Below, in pieces: positions 8,280 to 16,950 of a stretch of DNA of 64,000 bases. Within the stretch, counting starts at the first letter, position 1. Each line of letters begins with the position of its first letter. The notes beneath the pieces were generated by a model, which saw only the letters and a list, made by a program, of their open reading frames with translations, made no database searches and was not told where the DNA came from. This DNA comes from Gammaproteobacteria bacterium MOLA455. GTDB lineage: Bacteria; Pseudomonadota; Gammaproteobacteria; Pseudomonadales; Porticoccaceae. Made by a program: the position numbers and the translations under genes. The DNA lies in the NCBI GenBank assembly GCA_000511875.1, contig AZIN01000001.1, positions 813,332-877,331 of the forward strand. Reading direction: 5' to 3'.

Positions 8280-9789
8280 AGTAATTCTTTTCGAGGGATA
8301 ACCTATCTATTTTGCCATTTTGGTTGAGAGGAAGAACATCAAACTTAATCCATTTCCAAGGAATCATATACCTTGGAATTCGACTAACGATTTCTTTCCG
8401 TACACCCTTGATATCTAATTCTCCACAATAGAAAGCTATGATTTTTTTTTCCTCATGGAGATAGATAACGCACGCATTATCTATTCCATTTAAACCGACA
8501 ATAGCAGACTCAATCTCTCCAAGCTCGATGCGGTAACCCAAATGTTTTACTTGGTTATCTTTCCGGCCAGTATAGATGAACTCGCCAAATTCATTAATGT
8601 AGCCTAAGTCTCCCGTTTTATAAATAAATTCCTTATAAGAATTATTTAAAGGATTTTTTACGAAAGCTGCGTCAGTTTGATTGCCATTATTAAAATAGCC
8701 TAACGCTAAACTGGCCCCTCTAACACATATCTCTCCAACACTCCCATCTTCAACAGCAGCATCATCAGCGGAAAGTAAAAATACATCGGAATTTCGGCAT
8801 GCTTTCCCTATGGGAAGAATATCATCATCAGCAAATTCGCGATCTACTATATAGAAGGTACAATCGACAGTAATTTCTGTCGGCCCATAAAGGTTCGAAA
8901 AAAGGGCCTCCGGCATTGCTCTTCTCCAATAATTTAAATGCTTAGTTGGCATAACCTCACCAGCGAATAATATTTTAGAAAGAAAAGTAGGCTTTATATC
9001 AGAAAAAACCTTTAAATTTGCCACATTAACAAGAACTGACGGAACCCAAAAGATAAAACTAATCATGCGAACATTTAAATATTCGATTAACTTAATGGGG
9101 TACGTGAATTTTTCCTCCGGAATTATAACCAGTCGAGCACCAACAGCCAACATTAGGTAAATATCTAAAGTGGAGTTATCAAAATAGAATGGTGCCTGAT
9201 TACCAATCACATCGTCTGACGAAATATCATATGTGTCTATCGCCCATTCGATGTAATCAATGATACTCCGATGCGAAATTAACACGCCTTTCGGCGTTCC
9301 TGTAGATCCAGACGTAAAAATACAATAAGCTGGATCCGCGTCTATTTTATTACTTAAAAGGGATTTAAATTCGTGAAATCGCGAGATTTCATTCATTGAT
9401 TCGATTACTTCATCAATGAGTACAACACTAGCATTGCTTTCTAAGTTATCCAAATCAGAGTAACTATTTCGGTCAGAGATAATAACCTTGCAATCCAAAT
9501 TACCTAATATTTTAGATATACGACTAGTTGGCGATTTGATATCTAACGGCACATAAAAGTTTCCACTAAGCAAAACACCAATAAACGAGACCACAGACAT
9601 CTTTGTTTTAGGTAGATAGACTGCGATTGGCGAATTTGCTAGATTAAAGCCGGAAATGCAGTAAGCAATTTCCGCGGCCATCTGTGACAACTCGCTAAAC
9701 TTAATACACCCGGCATCGTCTTCAATGGCAACGGCCTCCGCGTTTCGATCGCAGGTCTCTCCTAGATAGTCGATTACGCTACACTTCAT
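8266..9789 (-). CDS. Stand-alone amino-acid adenylation domain (DltA/NRPS-like)
   Basis: A 507-residue ANL-superfamily enzyme. The P-loop core TSGSTGTPKG is at about 159-168, the A4-type segment FYFDNSTLDIY carries the Asp that usually holds the substrate amino group, and YKTGDLG...GRKDNQVKHLGYRIELGEIE follows. The C-terminal catalytic Lys (about 493) is in NQNGKIDR. The size and features match single-domain enzymes such as DltA that load an amino acid onto a separate carrier. The likely partner is the carrier protein at 7181-7411. The amino acid cannot be predicted with confidence. It starts the module formed with the formyltransferase, carriers and KASIII. Confidence 0.88.
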   Translation of the reverse strand: MKCSVIDYLGETCDRNAEAVAIEDDAGCIKFSELSQMAAEIAYCISGFNLANSPIAVYLPKTKMSVVSFIGVLLSGNFYVPLDIKSPTSRISKILGNLDCKVIISDRNSYSDLDNLESNASVVLIDEVIESMNEISRFHEFKSLLSNKIDADPAYCIFTSGSTGTPKGVLISHRSIIDYIEWAIDTYDISSDDVIGNQAPFYFDNSTLDIYLMLAVGARLVIIPEEKFTYPIKLIEYLNVRMISFIFWVPSVLVNVANLKVFSDIKPTFLSKILFAGEVMPTKHLNYWRRAMPEALFSNLYGPTEITVDCTFYIVDREFADDDILPIGKACRNSDVFLLSADDAAVEDGSVGEICVRGASLALGYFNNGNQTDAAFVKNPLNNSYKEFIYKTGDLGYINEFGEFIYTGRKDNQVKHLGYRIELGEIESAIVGLNGIDNACVIYLHEEKKIIAFYCGELDIKGVRKEIVSRIPRYMIPWKWIKFDVLPLNQNGKIDRLSLEKNYYDSI

Positions 9790-9804
9790 TTAAAAAATAT
9801 CCTG

Positions 9805-10482
9805 TCAACTAATTACAGATTGGGTTGGAAAACGTCGGCAGTATTCAGCCAGATCATACTCAACAATCAACCGTTCATTTCCATTAAAATCCATGGTAGT
9901 ACTCACAACTTTGCCGCCCATCGCTCGAACTGCTTTTCTTACTTTAGGCTGAGAAACATTGACCTCAGATTTAACCGAGCGAGCTCCCATATTGAAAAGT
10001 ACATGATGCCATACACGATGGATTGATCCGGCACCACTTTTTGGGGCTCCAGGTCTCCATGCCCAATATTCTCCGCGAGGTCCTTCTCGAACGATGGCGG
10101 TACTAAAGTTATCGCCCAACGACTGGTAGCGCTTAAAAATATCGGTTATTAATAGCGGGTTTCGGATTAGGCAAAAAATAGCTGAAAGACCTAAATAAAA
10201 GTATCTCCTTTGCATATTTTTCCTTTGCTTAAACGTATCTATGGTCCCGGAATGAAAGCCATAAATTTCATTATCGCTATCCCTATAACCAACTACAATC
10301 ACAGAGTATTTACACTCCAGAACTGTGACATAGTAGCTTGTCAGAAATCTCTTGCCCAACTTCTCCATAAAGCTATCGACCTGTTTATCACCACATAACA
10401 AATGGATCTTTGCTAAGGCCCGGGCATCACTTTTTTTTGCTAACCGAAAGAGGACTTTACTTTGATTAATATCAGCGTTCAT
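9805..10482 (-). CDS. GNAT-like N-acyltransferase
   Basis: A 225-residue protein beginning with the usual GNAT opening FRLAKKSDARALAKIHL and a following helix-strand pattern with VIVVGYRDSDNEIYGF. A pyrophosphate-binding R/Q-x-x-G-x-G/A loop is not obvious; KAVRAMGGKVV occupies the late part. It overlaps the glycosyltransferase upstream by 11 bases and precedes the adenylation-domain gene. With the AAC(3)-like enzyme it gives the locus two candidate acyltransferases for amino-sugar modification. The family call is moderate and the substrate is unknown. Confidence 0.62.
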   Translation of the reverse strand: MNADINQSKVLFRLAKKSDARALAKIHLLCGDKQVDSFMEKLGKRFLTSYYVTVLECKYSVIVVGYRDSDNEIYGFHSGTIDTFKQRKNMQRRYFYLGLSAIFCLIRNPLLITDIFKRYQSLGDNFSTAIVREGPRGEYWAWRPGAPKSGAGSIHRVWHHVLFNMGARSVKSEVNVSQPKVRKAVRAMGGKVVSTTMDFNGNERLIVEYDLAEYCRRFPTQSVIS

Positions 10483-11698
10483 AAGTCTCTATAAACTCCC
10501 TAAATAAGCCATATTGTGTTTTGACATCATACTTTTTTGATATCGTTTTCGAAGCTGTTTGACATGATCCTAATAGAGCCCGATCTTTTGAAAAGACTTT
10601 CAGCTTGTCGATAAAGTCAAGCATATTAGACGCTTCGAAATTAAGACCGACACCTTCTGAGATAGTGAGCGCGCCAACATCCCGCCCCAGGCAGTTCAAA
10701 ATCGCAATCCCAGCTCCCAAATAATCAAAAAATTTGATAGGCATAGCCACAGTCGACCCGGGAACATAAGTTATCAGACCAACATCACAAAACGAATACA
10801 AAGCAGAGAGCTGATTCGCTGGCAGTATGCCAAGAAAACAAAGATTATCGGTAAACCTGTCGTGACTTTGAAAATCGCTAAACCTTGGCCCATTCCCAGC
10901 AACAATAAACCCAATTGATATACCGTTTTTATCACAGTAATCTGATGCAGACAGCAACAAATCCATGTCATACGCATCGCCAAGAGTGCCAGCATAAACG
11001 GCAACTAAATCAAACCGCTGTCTAAAAGATGTTACTCTATCGTCTATCGCTTGATCCAATGGCATATTGTGGTCAGTGTTAGAATTCAGGCCCCAATAAA
11101 CCACCTGTGACTGAACGTTACTCATCGCTTCATTTTTTGAAACTTCGAGATAATCTTTACTTACAGCAACAATTCCGTCGCTGGCTTGCACTTGCTTTTT
11201 TCTCAACCAATATAATGGGAAAAATATAATGCGCGAAAATCGCTTAAGGAGTCTTGGCAGAACAACTGAAAATAATTCCGGCCATAAATCAATAACGTCT
11301 AAAATTAATGGCACAGATAACTCTTTCTTTAACTTAAAGATAGGTCCGCCTGTAAAAATTGCTGGATATGCTAGCACTATTAAGTCGGGCTTTATTTGTG
11401 TTTGCGCTATTTTATAGAGCTCTCGCCCAAACTTCACTTCATATAAGATCCTGCGCAAGGAAATATTTTTATCATAAGCAATACACGGAACAGAAAAGAT
11501 GTTTAGTTGAGCCCCAACACACACCGCTTCAGTCTCAGAGGCTTCACGAAACGTTTTTGTCCTATGGTCGAAGTTAGATATCCACCAACTAACACTATGC
11601 CCGCTCTCCACTAACTCTTTTGCAAGCATATAGCTACGATATTCTCTCCATTTTCCTGAAGGCAACTCTCCATAGGGATTTATTATCCAAATATTCAT
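10472..11698 (-). CDS. Glycosyltransferase family 4 (WbuB-like)
   Basis: A 408-residue GT-B glycosyltransferase. The N-terminal acceptor domain begins MNIWIINPYGELPSG. The C-terminal nucleotide-sugar domain shows FVAVYAGTLGDAYDMDLL-type strands, and the late segment VAMPIKFFDYLGAGIAIL contains the E/D-x7-E-like donor site region. It resembles WbuB/WcaI enzymes that add FucNAc or similar sugars to polyprenol-linked acceptors. It overlaps the upstream gene by ATGA. Cytoplasmic face of the inner membrane. Donor and linkage are unknown. Confidence 0.83.
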   Translation of the reverse strand: MNIWIINPYGELPSGKWREYRSYMLAKELVESGHSVSWWISNFDHRTKTFREASETEAVCVGAQLNIFSVPCIAYDKNISLRRILYEVKFGRELYKIAQTQIKPDLIVLAYPAIFTGGPIFKLKKELSVPLILDVIDLWPELFSVVLPRLLKRFSRIIFFPLYWLRKKQVQASDGIVAVSKDYLEVSKNEAMSNVQSQVVYWGLNSNTDHNMPLDQAIDDRVTSFRQRFDLVAVYAGTLGDAYDMDLLLSASDYCDKNGISIGFIVAGNGPRFSDFQSHDRFTDNLCFLGILPANQLSALYSFCDVGLITYVPGSTVAMPIKFFDYLGAGIAILNCLGRDVGALTISEGVGLNFEASNMLDFIDKLKVFSKDRALLGSCQTASKTISKKYDVKTQYGLFREFIETYER

Positions 11699-12597
11699 AT
11701 TTTATTTAATTCTCCGCGCAGTCTCATAAATTTTCTTTTGCTGTAAACAAATAGTCTAGCAGCCACTGTTCGAAGAAGACTTGGCTTATCCCAGGACTCG
11801 AAAGCGACATAATCAAAAACATCTTCAAGACCACTCACATCCGCCAGCTTGAGATCACAACAAAAGAAAGACGTACCGTACCTAAACCAGGAACGTTTAA
11901 TTGATAAATATTTATCAGGATATTTATCTAGACAATAATTGGCATAAAATTCGTACTCTGATAGCTGAAAGGGGGTATGACTGTCTAATTTTGCAAGTAT
12001 AGCCGAATACCAGGGCTGCCCAGGCTCTTCGATCTCTGAAATAAGCGACAGCATATGTGGCCTGAAAATCAGCATATGTTGGGCTATATATGATGACCTA
12101 CTAATAGGAATATGAGGGAATAACTTAGAAAAAAAGGCGAAATACGACGCGTGGTACTCGTTCCCCTCAGTAAGTAAAACTCGACCCTGACTATCAACGA
12201 AATCAATCCTTTTTACCAACAGAGTGTCTGCATCCCATATCAGATAGTAATCCGAATCTTTAAAATATTCAGCAAAACCCATCTTTAGAAACTGCTGATA
12301 ATACCATCCAGGCATCTTTGGGTCATCGAATCTAAGATGCTCCATAAGACTATTAACCAAGTGGACACTAAGCTGAGGAATCACCTCATTTTCGTCGACG
12401 ATCTTAATATTAATGCCATCATATAATTTCACGAGATCTGCAACATTACAAGAGGCTTCATCTAAGCTAGACGTCGGGCATACAATGTAAAAAAGAGTCA
12501 GTCCACAATAGTCGTACAAGTTCGCAATAACTCTGCCAATGGACTTAACTTTACTACCAGCGACCACCAACACAACCGGCACCTCATCCAATTTCAT
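11695..12597 (-). CDS. DUF6492-like putative glycosyltransferase
   Basis: A protein of about 300 residues resembling the DUF6492 group of polysaccharide-locus proteins. Diagnostic blocks are PGWYYQQFLKMGFAEYF, then YLIWDADTLLV, where the Asp-Ala-Asp is a probable metal-binding DxD of a GT-A fold, and a later HMLIFRPHML. The preferred ATG at 12597 follows a GGGGGTGG stretch; two in-frame GTG codons precede it. It overlaps the polymerase gene upstream by 14 bases. A glycosyltransferase role is inferred from the DxD and the locus. Confidence 0.65.
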   Translation of the reverse strand: MKLDEVPVVLVVAGSKVKSIGRVIANLYDYCGLTLFYIVCPTSSLDEASCNVADLVKLYDGINIKIVDENEVIPQLSVHLVNSLMEHLRFDDPKMPGWYYQQFLKMGFAEYFKDSDYYLIWDADTLLVKRIDFVDSQGRVLLTEGNEYHASYFAFFSKLFPHIPISRSSYIAQHMLIFRPHMLSLISEIEEPGQPWYSAILAKLDSHTPFQLSEYEFYANYCLDKYPDKYLSIKRSWFRYGTSFFCCDLKLADVSGLEDVFDYVAFESWDKPSLLRTVAARLFVYSKRKFMRLRGELNKI

Positions 12598-13909
12598 CAC
12601 CACCCCCGACTTTTTTAGATATTCTCAATGACATTAGAAATGAAATAATACTTGTTCCAAAATACAAAATAATAATACCATTGAGATATCCTTGAACAAT
12701 CTCAGCCATCATTACCAACGAAGGAAAAATACATAGTAGAAAAAGAAATTTCGAGTCATGAACGTAATATTTTTTAACAGCATTGAAATAACCTCTGAAA
12801 ATTAGGCCTAAAGAATACATTAACAAAATAACGCCTGCCCAACCTAGATGCCAATATAATTCGCCAATAATAGTAGGGGACACGCCACCTGGGATTCCAA
12901 AAAATGTATTGGAAAAAACTGAAGTCAAGGGAATCGGTTTTCCGGGCCAAATGAAGTGGGGTATTATTATTGTAAAAGCTTCATATAATGCAGGGTACAA
13001 CAGTAAGTAGTCATCTAAACCTTGCATCTGACTATGAAAATGTACCAATATATCAGCACCTTTTGATCTTAAAAGTATAGCAAAAATAAATTCTGGGCGG
13101 CTTGATATAAGGTCGAAAATAGCATCTAAATTAACAGGGCTGTTAGTCAAAAATGATGCCTCTCTATATAACCCATAAAGCGTAAAAATCAAGACAATCA
13201 TAAAAAGCGGCAAAATAAGCCGTAGAAAATTAATTTTCATTACCCGAAAGTGATACAAAAATAGGATCTGTAGTAAAGGCAATAAGATGAGACTACGAAA
13301 GCCCATCTGGCTGGCAGGAAAGAGTGCAATAGAAATAGTTGCGAGTAATTTGAGAGTTGAATTGCCCCTGATGAACCAAAATTTATTTATAATAATAAAT
13401 ACGCATGCGATTATTGCTAAAACTGAGGTGGATAAAAAAATCAGCCACCCCTGCCCTGACAGACCTCCAGCTCGCCATGACTCCCGATTCGCCATAAAAT
13501 TAGCATAACCACCGTTTATATGTAAAAGATACGCAAACGCTATGTATGCCAATATAAAAAACATAAAACAGATGAAATTACCCTTACTTTTCCTCCATCT
13601 CGCTGCACCTATCACAGGCACAGGAAGTATAAACTTTGGACTGTTGTAATAACCTAAAACAAAAGCAAAATGACCTGAGAAAATAAGGATGCATAACGTG
13701 TATATCAAGTTTTCATCGGTGTTTTTATCCAAAAATAAATACCCTGGTATGTCGTAGTTATAACCTAAATAAAAAGACAAGGGAAGTTGAATAAAAAAGT
13801 AAATCTGGAAGAGGTTTTTAGGATTAAATAAATCAAATGCTGAGCGGTCAATCCTTAATTGGATGACTATTAAAAAAAACGTCAAGATCAAAAGAATAAC
13901 TGCGGGCAT
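12584..13909 (-). CDS. wzy: O-antigen/capsule polymerase (Wzy-like)
   Basis: A 441-residue integral membrane protein with about a dozen hydrophobic segments and a long periplasmic-type loop between about 270 and 330 (with ILLRSKGADILVHFH), as in oligosaccharide repeat-unit polymerases. Wzy proteins share little sequence, so the call rests on topology, length and position directly after the flippase gene (TAATG overlap). It would join repeat units at the periplasmic face. Confidence 0.72.
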   Translation of the reverse strand: MPAVILLILTFFLIVIQLRIDRSAFDLFNPKNLFQIYFFIQLPLSFYLGYNYDIPGYLFLDKNTDENLIYTLCILIFSGHFAFVLGYYNSPKFILPVPVIGAARWRKSKGNFICFMFFILAYIAFAYLLHINGGYANFMANRESWRAGGLSGQGWLIFLSTSVLAIIACVFIIINKFWFIRGNSTLKLLATISIALFPASQMGFRSLILLPLLQILFLYHFRVMKINFLRLILPLFMIVLIFTLYGLYREASFLTNSPVNLDAIFDLISSRPEFIFAILLRSKGADILVHFHSQMQGLDDYLLLYPALYEAFTIIIPHFIWPGKPIPLTSVFSNTFFGIPGGVSPTIIGELYWHLGWAGVILLMYSLGLIFRGYFNAVKKYYVHDSKFLFLLCIFPSLVMMAEIVQGYLNGIIILYFGTSIISFLMSLRISKKVGGGDEIG

Positions 13910-15189
13910 TAAGATAACTGCCTTCGAGCTAATAAAAATATAGCGCTATATATTACAACCATATATAAACCCCAGACAGTACTGTATCCGACTCCAATCC
14001 CCTGAGGGCCATCGAGGTAATATGAGGAACTAAATAGATAATAAGTACCACCCCAAGATATCCCTATTAGCCCTGCAATTCCAGTCGAGTTTTTAAGACA
14101 CAACAGGATACGCATCCCTATTACAGAAACTAGCATACAAAACATTCCCGGAAGAGCGCTTTGCAATGTCAAGGACACTGCCTGAGCCGCCTTATTATCA
14201 AAATTACCTCTACCAAACATTAGCGTCACTAAATCCGACGAATTTAGATATACCAGGCCTATTATCACGGCTAAAACCGAAACAACAAATCCAATAGCTT
14301 TTGCAAGAAGTCTTAAAAAGTCAGTAAATATGCCTTTGTGGATACAATCAACAAACCACGGAATCACGATAGCAGATGGTGCAGCTATCGCTAGATTACC
14401 AACTCCAATCATTATCCTTTGAACATAACCTAAAGTAGCCAACGCACCGACACCCGCCTGTGGTGCCCAATAACTGTCGATAACGACATAAATAGAGAAA
14501 CATGAAATGGCCAGCGCAACGAGAACATTCCTTTTCATCAGCCCTTTCATCTCTTTGATTGATACAAAAGATGCAAAATCCCCTAATTTAGATCTGAGAA
14601 TAATTAGCGCTAAAATCACACTGGTAAGATTGCCAATTAGGAGACCTACTATTAAGAAACGTAGATCATTACCATCGAAGAGGGTGAAAAATAAAACTGA
14701 GCCGCAATACGGCAGTAAGTTCAAATTAGCAGCAGCTATTGGCCGCTTTAAGCCAACCAAAATTGCGGCAAAGCAGCTTGCTCCAATCTGGATTGCGGCG
14801 CTCATCCAACTCAAAACTAAATACAGGTGGGCTCCACTCCAAGTCATCATCGCGGCATCGTCTGCCAACAGCGATTTATGGAGGTCGATTAAAAGAGGTG
14901 AGGTCAAGATGATAACAGCTGAAAAAACGAATGATAGAACTATTGAGGAACATATCAGACGATTTAATTCTCCAACCCCATTGGCTCGCTCAGAGACTAA
15001 GGGTGCTAGGCTAAAGCTTAACGTCGCACCAATTAAGCCTGCTGCAAAGGTAGGGACACTAAGAGCGAAAGAATATAAGTCTACTTCCTCGCTAACACCG
15101 AACTTACCTGCTATGAGAACCTGGATTAAAAAACCTAGCAAGCTGCCAAGCACGGTGATCAGAGTTACCAGTAGACCAGACTTTATCAC
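13909..15189 (-). CDS. wzx: MurJ/Wzx-type lipid-linked oligosaccharide flippase
   Basis: A 426-residue polytopic membrane protein of the MOP superfamily, closest in style to MurJ/MviN: the opening GLLVTLITVLGSLLGFLIQVLIAGKFGVSEEVDLYSFA, cut here into its two parts around residues 5-40, is characteristic. It has about 12 membrane helices. In this locus it probably flips the undecaprenyl-linked repeat unit and would serve as the Wzx. The GTG start overlaps the stop of the upstream gene (GTGA). A second housekeeping MurJ elsewhere would be expected. Confidence 0.8.
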   Translation of the reverse strand: MIKSGLLVTLITVLGSLLGFLIQVLIAGKFGVSEEVDLYSFALSVPTFAAGLIGATLSFSLAPLVSERANGVGELNRLICSSIVLSFVFSAVIILTSPLLIDLHKSLLADDAAMMTWSGAHLYLVLSWMSAAIQIGASCFAAILVGLKRPIAAANLNLLPYCGSVLFFTLFDGNDLRFLIVGLLIGNLTSVILALIILRSKLGDFASFVSIKEMKGLMKRNVLVALAISCFSIYVVIDSYWAPQAGVGALATLGYVQRIMIGVGNLAIAAPSAIVIPWFVDCIHKGIFTDFLRLLAKAIGFVVSVLAVIIGLVYLNSSDLVTLMFGRGNFDNKAAQAVSLTLQSALPGMFCMLVSVIGMRILLCLKNSTGIAGLIGISWGGTYYLFSSSYYLDGPQGIGVGYSTVWGLYMVVIYSAIFLLARRQLS

Positions 15190-15980
15190 TTTAGAATAAG
15201 TTGCTTCACCGCATGCGGCACATTTTCTGAAAGTTTCTTGAGCACATCTAATTTGTGCAATAGTGGATTCCGAGGCACGTAGAATCCACGCTTGCTAAAA
15301 TCTACCTCGATTTTGTTTTCCAAAAAGTCTGATACGATCTCTCTATACCATTTACCTTTAATTATGCCAGTATGTTTGTAGTCGATAACTGGATCATTAG
15401 ATTCTAAACTATTATCCATAATTAGAAACTTATCGCCGTTATTTCGCGAGCGCCAGGTACCAAAAATCTCAAACATCCAACCGTTTTCAGCCTCATTTAA
15501 GTAACTTCGTAGATCTTTGACTCTCCATAGTCCGGCTTGCGTCGATATCCTGTATTTTGCATTTTGGCGGATTTCTTTAAACCTTGAGTCTTTATACTCC
15601 AGGTATGGTCCATAGCTTCCATGCGGAGTAAGCGCTACGTGGGAGATATTGTTGTTTATCATATGCTCTGCTGCCAACATAACTCTGTCAACATCCACCT
15701 TTCTATTTATAAAGTAATCTTCCTGAAAATATAAGACCAAGGGTGTCCTAACTCTTCCTAAAACTTCAATTAAGCACTCGCTCCAAGTTGGCTTGTTCCT
15801 GAATGACTTCTCAACTTGAGAACATACTAGACTAGGAAATCTTTGATTTTTGTATAATTTTATTCCAGTATTTAAAATTATATCACTTTTTAGGTCTTGC
15901 CAATAAATATCTAGAAGCTGGAAAAAAGGGTCCCAGCAATCATCATATCCATCAGAGCTATTTACTAATATTGTAAACAA
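15186..15980 (-). CDS. Putative glycosyltransferase, unassigned family
   Basis: I do not assign a named family. The open frame extends upstream to 16163, but that part overlaps the epimerase by 143 bases and looks non-coding in this frame. A TTG at 15980 gives the compact start FTILVNSSDGYDDCWDPFF, which resembles the opening of GT-A-like hypothetical proteins from polysaccharide loci. Later blocks RTPLVLYFQEDYF (possible metal/donor region) and QAGLWRVKDLRSYL...WMFEIFGTWRS fit the same group. The protein is about 264 residues, soluble, and lies between an epimerase and the flippase. The start codon is uncertain. Confidence 0.6.
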   Translation of the reverse strand: MFTILVNSSDGYDDCWDPFFQLLDIYWQDLKSDIILNTGIKLYKNQRFPSLVCSQVEKSFRNKPTWSECLIEVLGRVRTPLVLYFQEDYFINRKVDVDRVMLAAEHMINNNISHVALTPHGSYGPYLEYKDSRFKEIRQNAKYRISTQAGLWRVKDLRSYLNEAENGWMFEIFGTWRSRNNGDKFLIMDNSLESNDPVIDYKHTGIIKGKWYREIVSDFLENKIEVDFSKRGFYVPRNPLLHKLDVLKKLSENVPHAVKQLILK

Positions 15981-16020
15981 CTCACTGTCACTTTTAGTTT
16001 TTGCTATTTTTAAACTATTT

Positions 16021-16884
16021 TTATGATTCAAGTCGAATACCTGCAATGTAATCTTTGAGCTTGCGTTTGGGCTCCCACCCAAGTTTTTTTGTTTTTTCGG
16101 TAACCAACTCTGCGTGCATACGATTACCCTTTCGAGCAGGCAGCATTTCGATTTCTCCATCAAAAAGATTAGCTACATCCAAAACAGTATAAGTATCTGG
16201 ACTACCTATACCATAGCCATCACCATTCCCATTCTCTCCTACTAAGATAAGGCCGTCGACGATATCATCAACATGCGTAAAGTTTCTCTCTTGCGTCCCA
16301 GGGCTTACGACCGTCAGCGGTTTACCTGCTCTAATGGCACGTGAAAACAATGCGATTAGGGTGGCATATTTACCATATGATATTTCATTATTGCCGTAAG
16401 CATTATAAAAATAAACGATCGAAATTCTAATATTAAACCATGCTGCAAAATTCAAGATTAATTCAGTATTGGTTGCCTTGGTCCACGCATAGGGGCTCTG
16501 ATTTCTGCCAATACCTCCATCACCAAACTTCGTACTGCTTCCTGCGTAAATTAGCTTTGCACCAGTCTTGATCACAAACTTTAGCATTGGGAACATACCA
16601 CCATTATTTGACTCCCAAACCTTATCAAGATCCTCAAAACTTTGCTCAACACGCGAGTATTCACCAAGGTGGTAAATATAATCAGGATTGAAGTCTATTA
16701 ATGCACTAATATCCTTTACTTCTCCCTCTAGATAATGGACTCCAGTAATATGATTTTCTTTCGAACCTGTGGAGTAGTTATCAAGTGAGTAAACTTCATT
16801 TTGTGGATTTTTAGCTAGTTGAAAACATAAGTTACTCCCAATAAAACCAGCGCCCCCTGTAACTAATATTTTATTTTTTACCAT
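16021..16884 (-). CDS. NAD-dependent nucleotide-sugar epimerase/dehydratase
   Basis: An extended SDR of 287 residues. The NAD-binding GGAGFIGSN lies near the N-terminus (about 10-18), and the catalytic Tyr-x-x-x-Lys is in SPYAWTKA. RNFTHVDDIVDG is the usual substrate-site segment. It resembles UDP-glucose 4-epimerase-like enzymes, but at 287 residues it is shorter than GalE. The substrate is unknown. An AAGGAAT ribosome site lies upstream. It sits between the fcl gene and an unassigned glycosyltransferase. Confidence 0.8.
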   Translation of the reverse strand: MVKNKILVTGGAGFIGSNLCFQLAKNPQNEVYSLDNYSTGSKENHITGVHYLEGEVKDISALIDFNPDYIYHLGEYSRVEQSFEDLDKVWESNNGGMFPMLKFVIKTGAKLIYAGSSTKFGDGGIGRNQSPYAWTKATNTELILNFAAWFNIRISIVYFYNAYGNNEISYGKYATLIALFSRAIRAGKPLTVVSPGTQERNFTHVDDIVDGLILVGENGNGDGYGIGSPDTYTVLDVANLFDGEIEMLPARKGNRMHAELVTEKTKKLGWEPKRKLKDYIAGIRLES

Positions 16885-16950
16885 AATTAATCTATTCCTT
16901 TAATCTCTGGACCATGTAGTTTTTACACTTATTGTAATCATAATTATTAA

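Noticed and set aside
14507-15199. 230-residue plus-strand frame opposite the flippase
   Set aside because: Antisense of a multi-helix membrane protein, basic and without domains; a shadow of the real gene.
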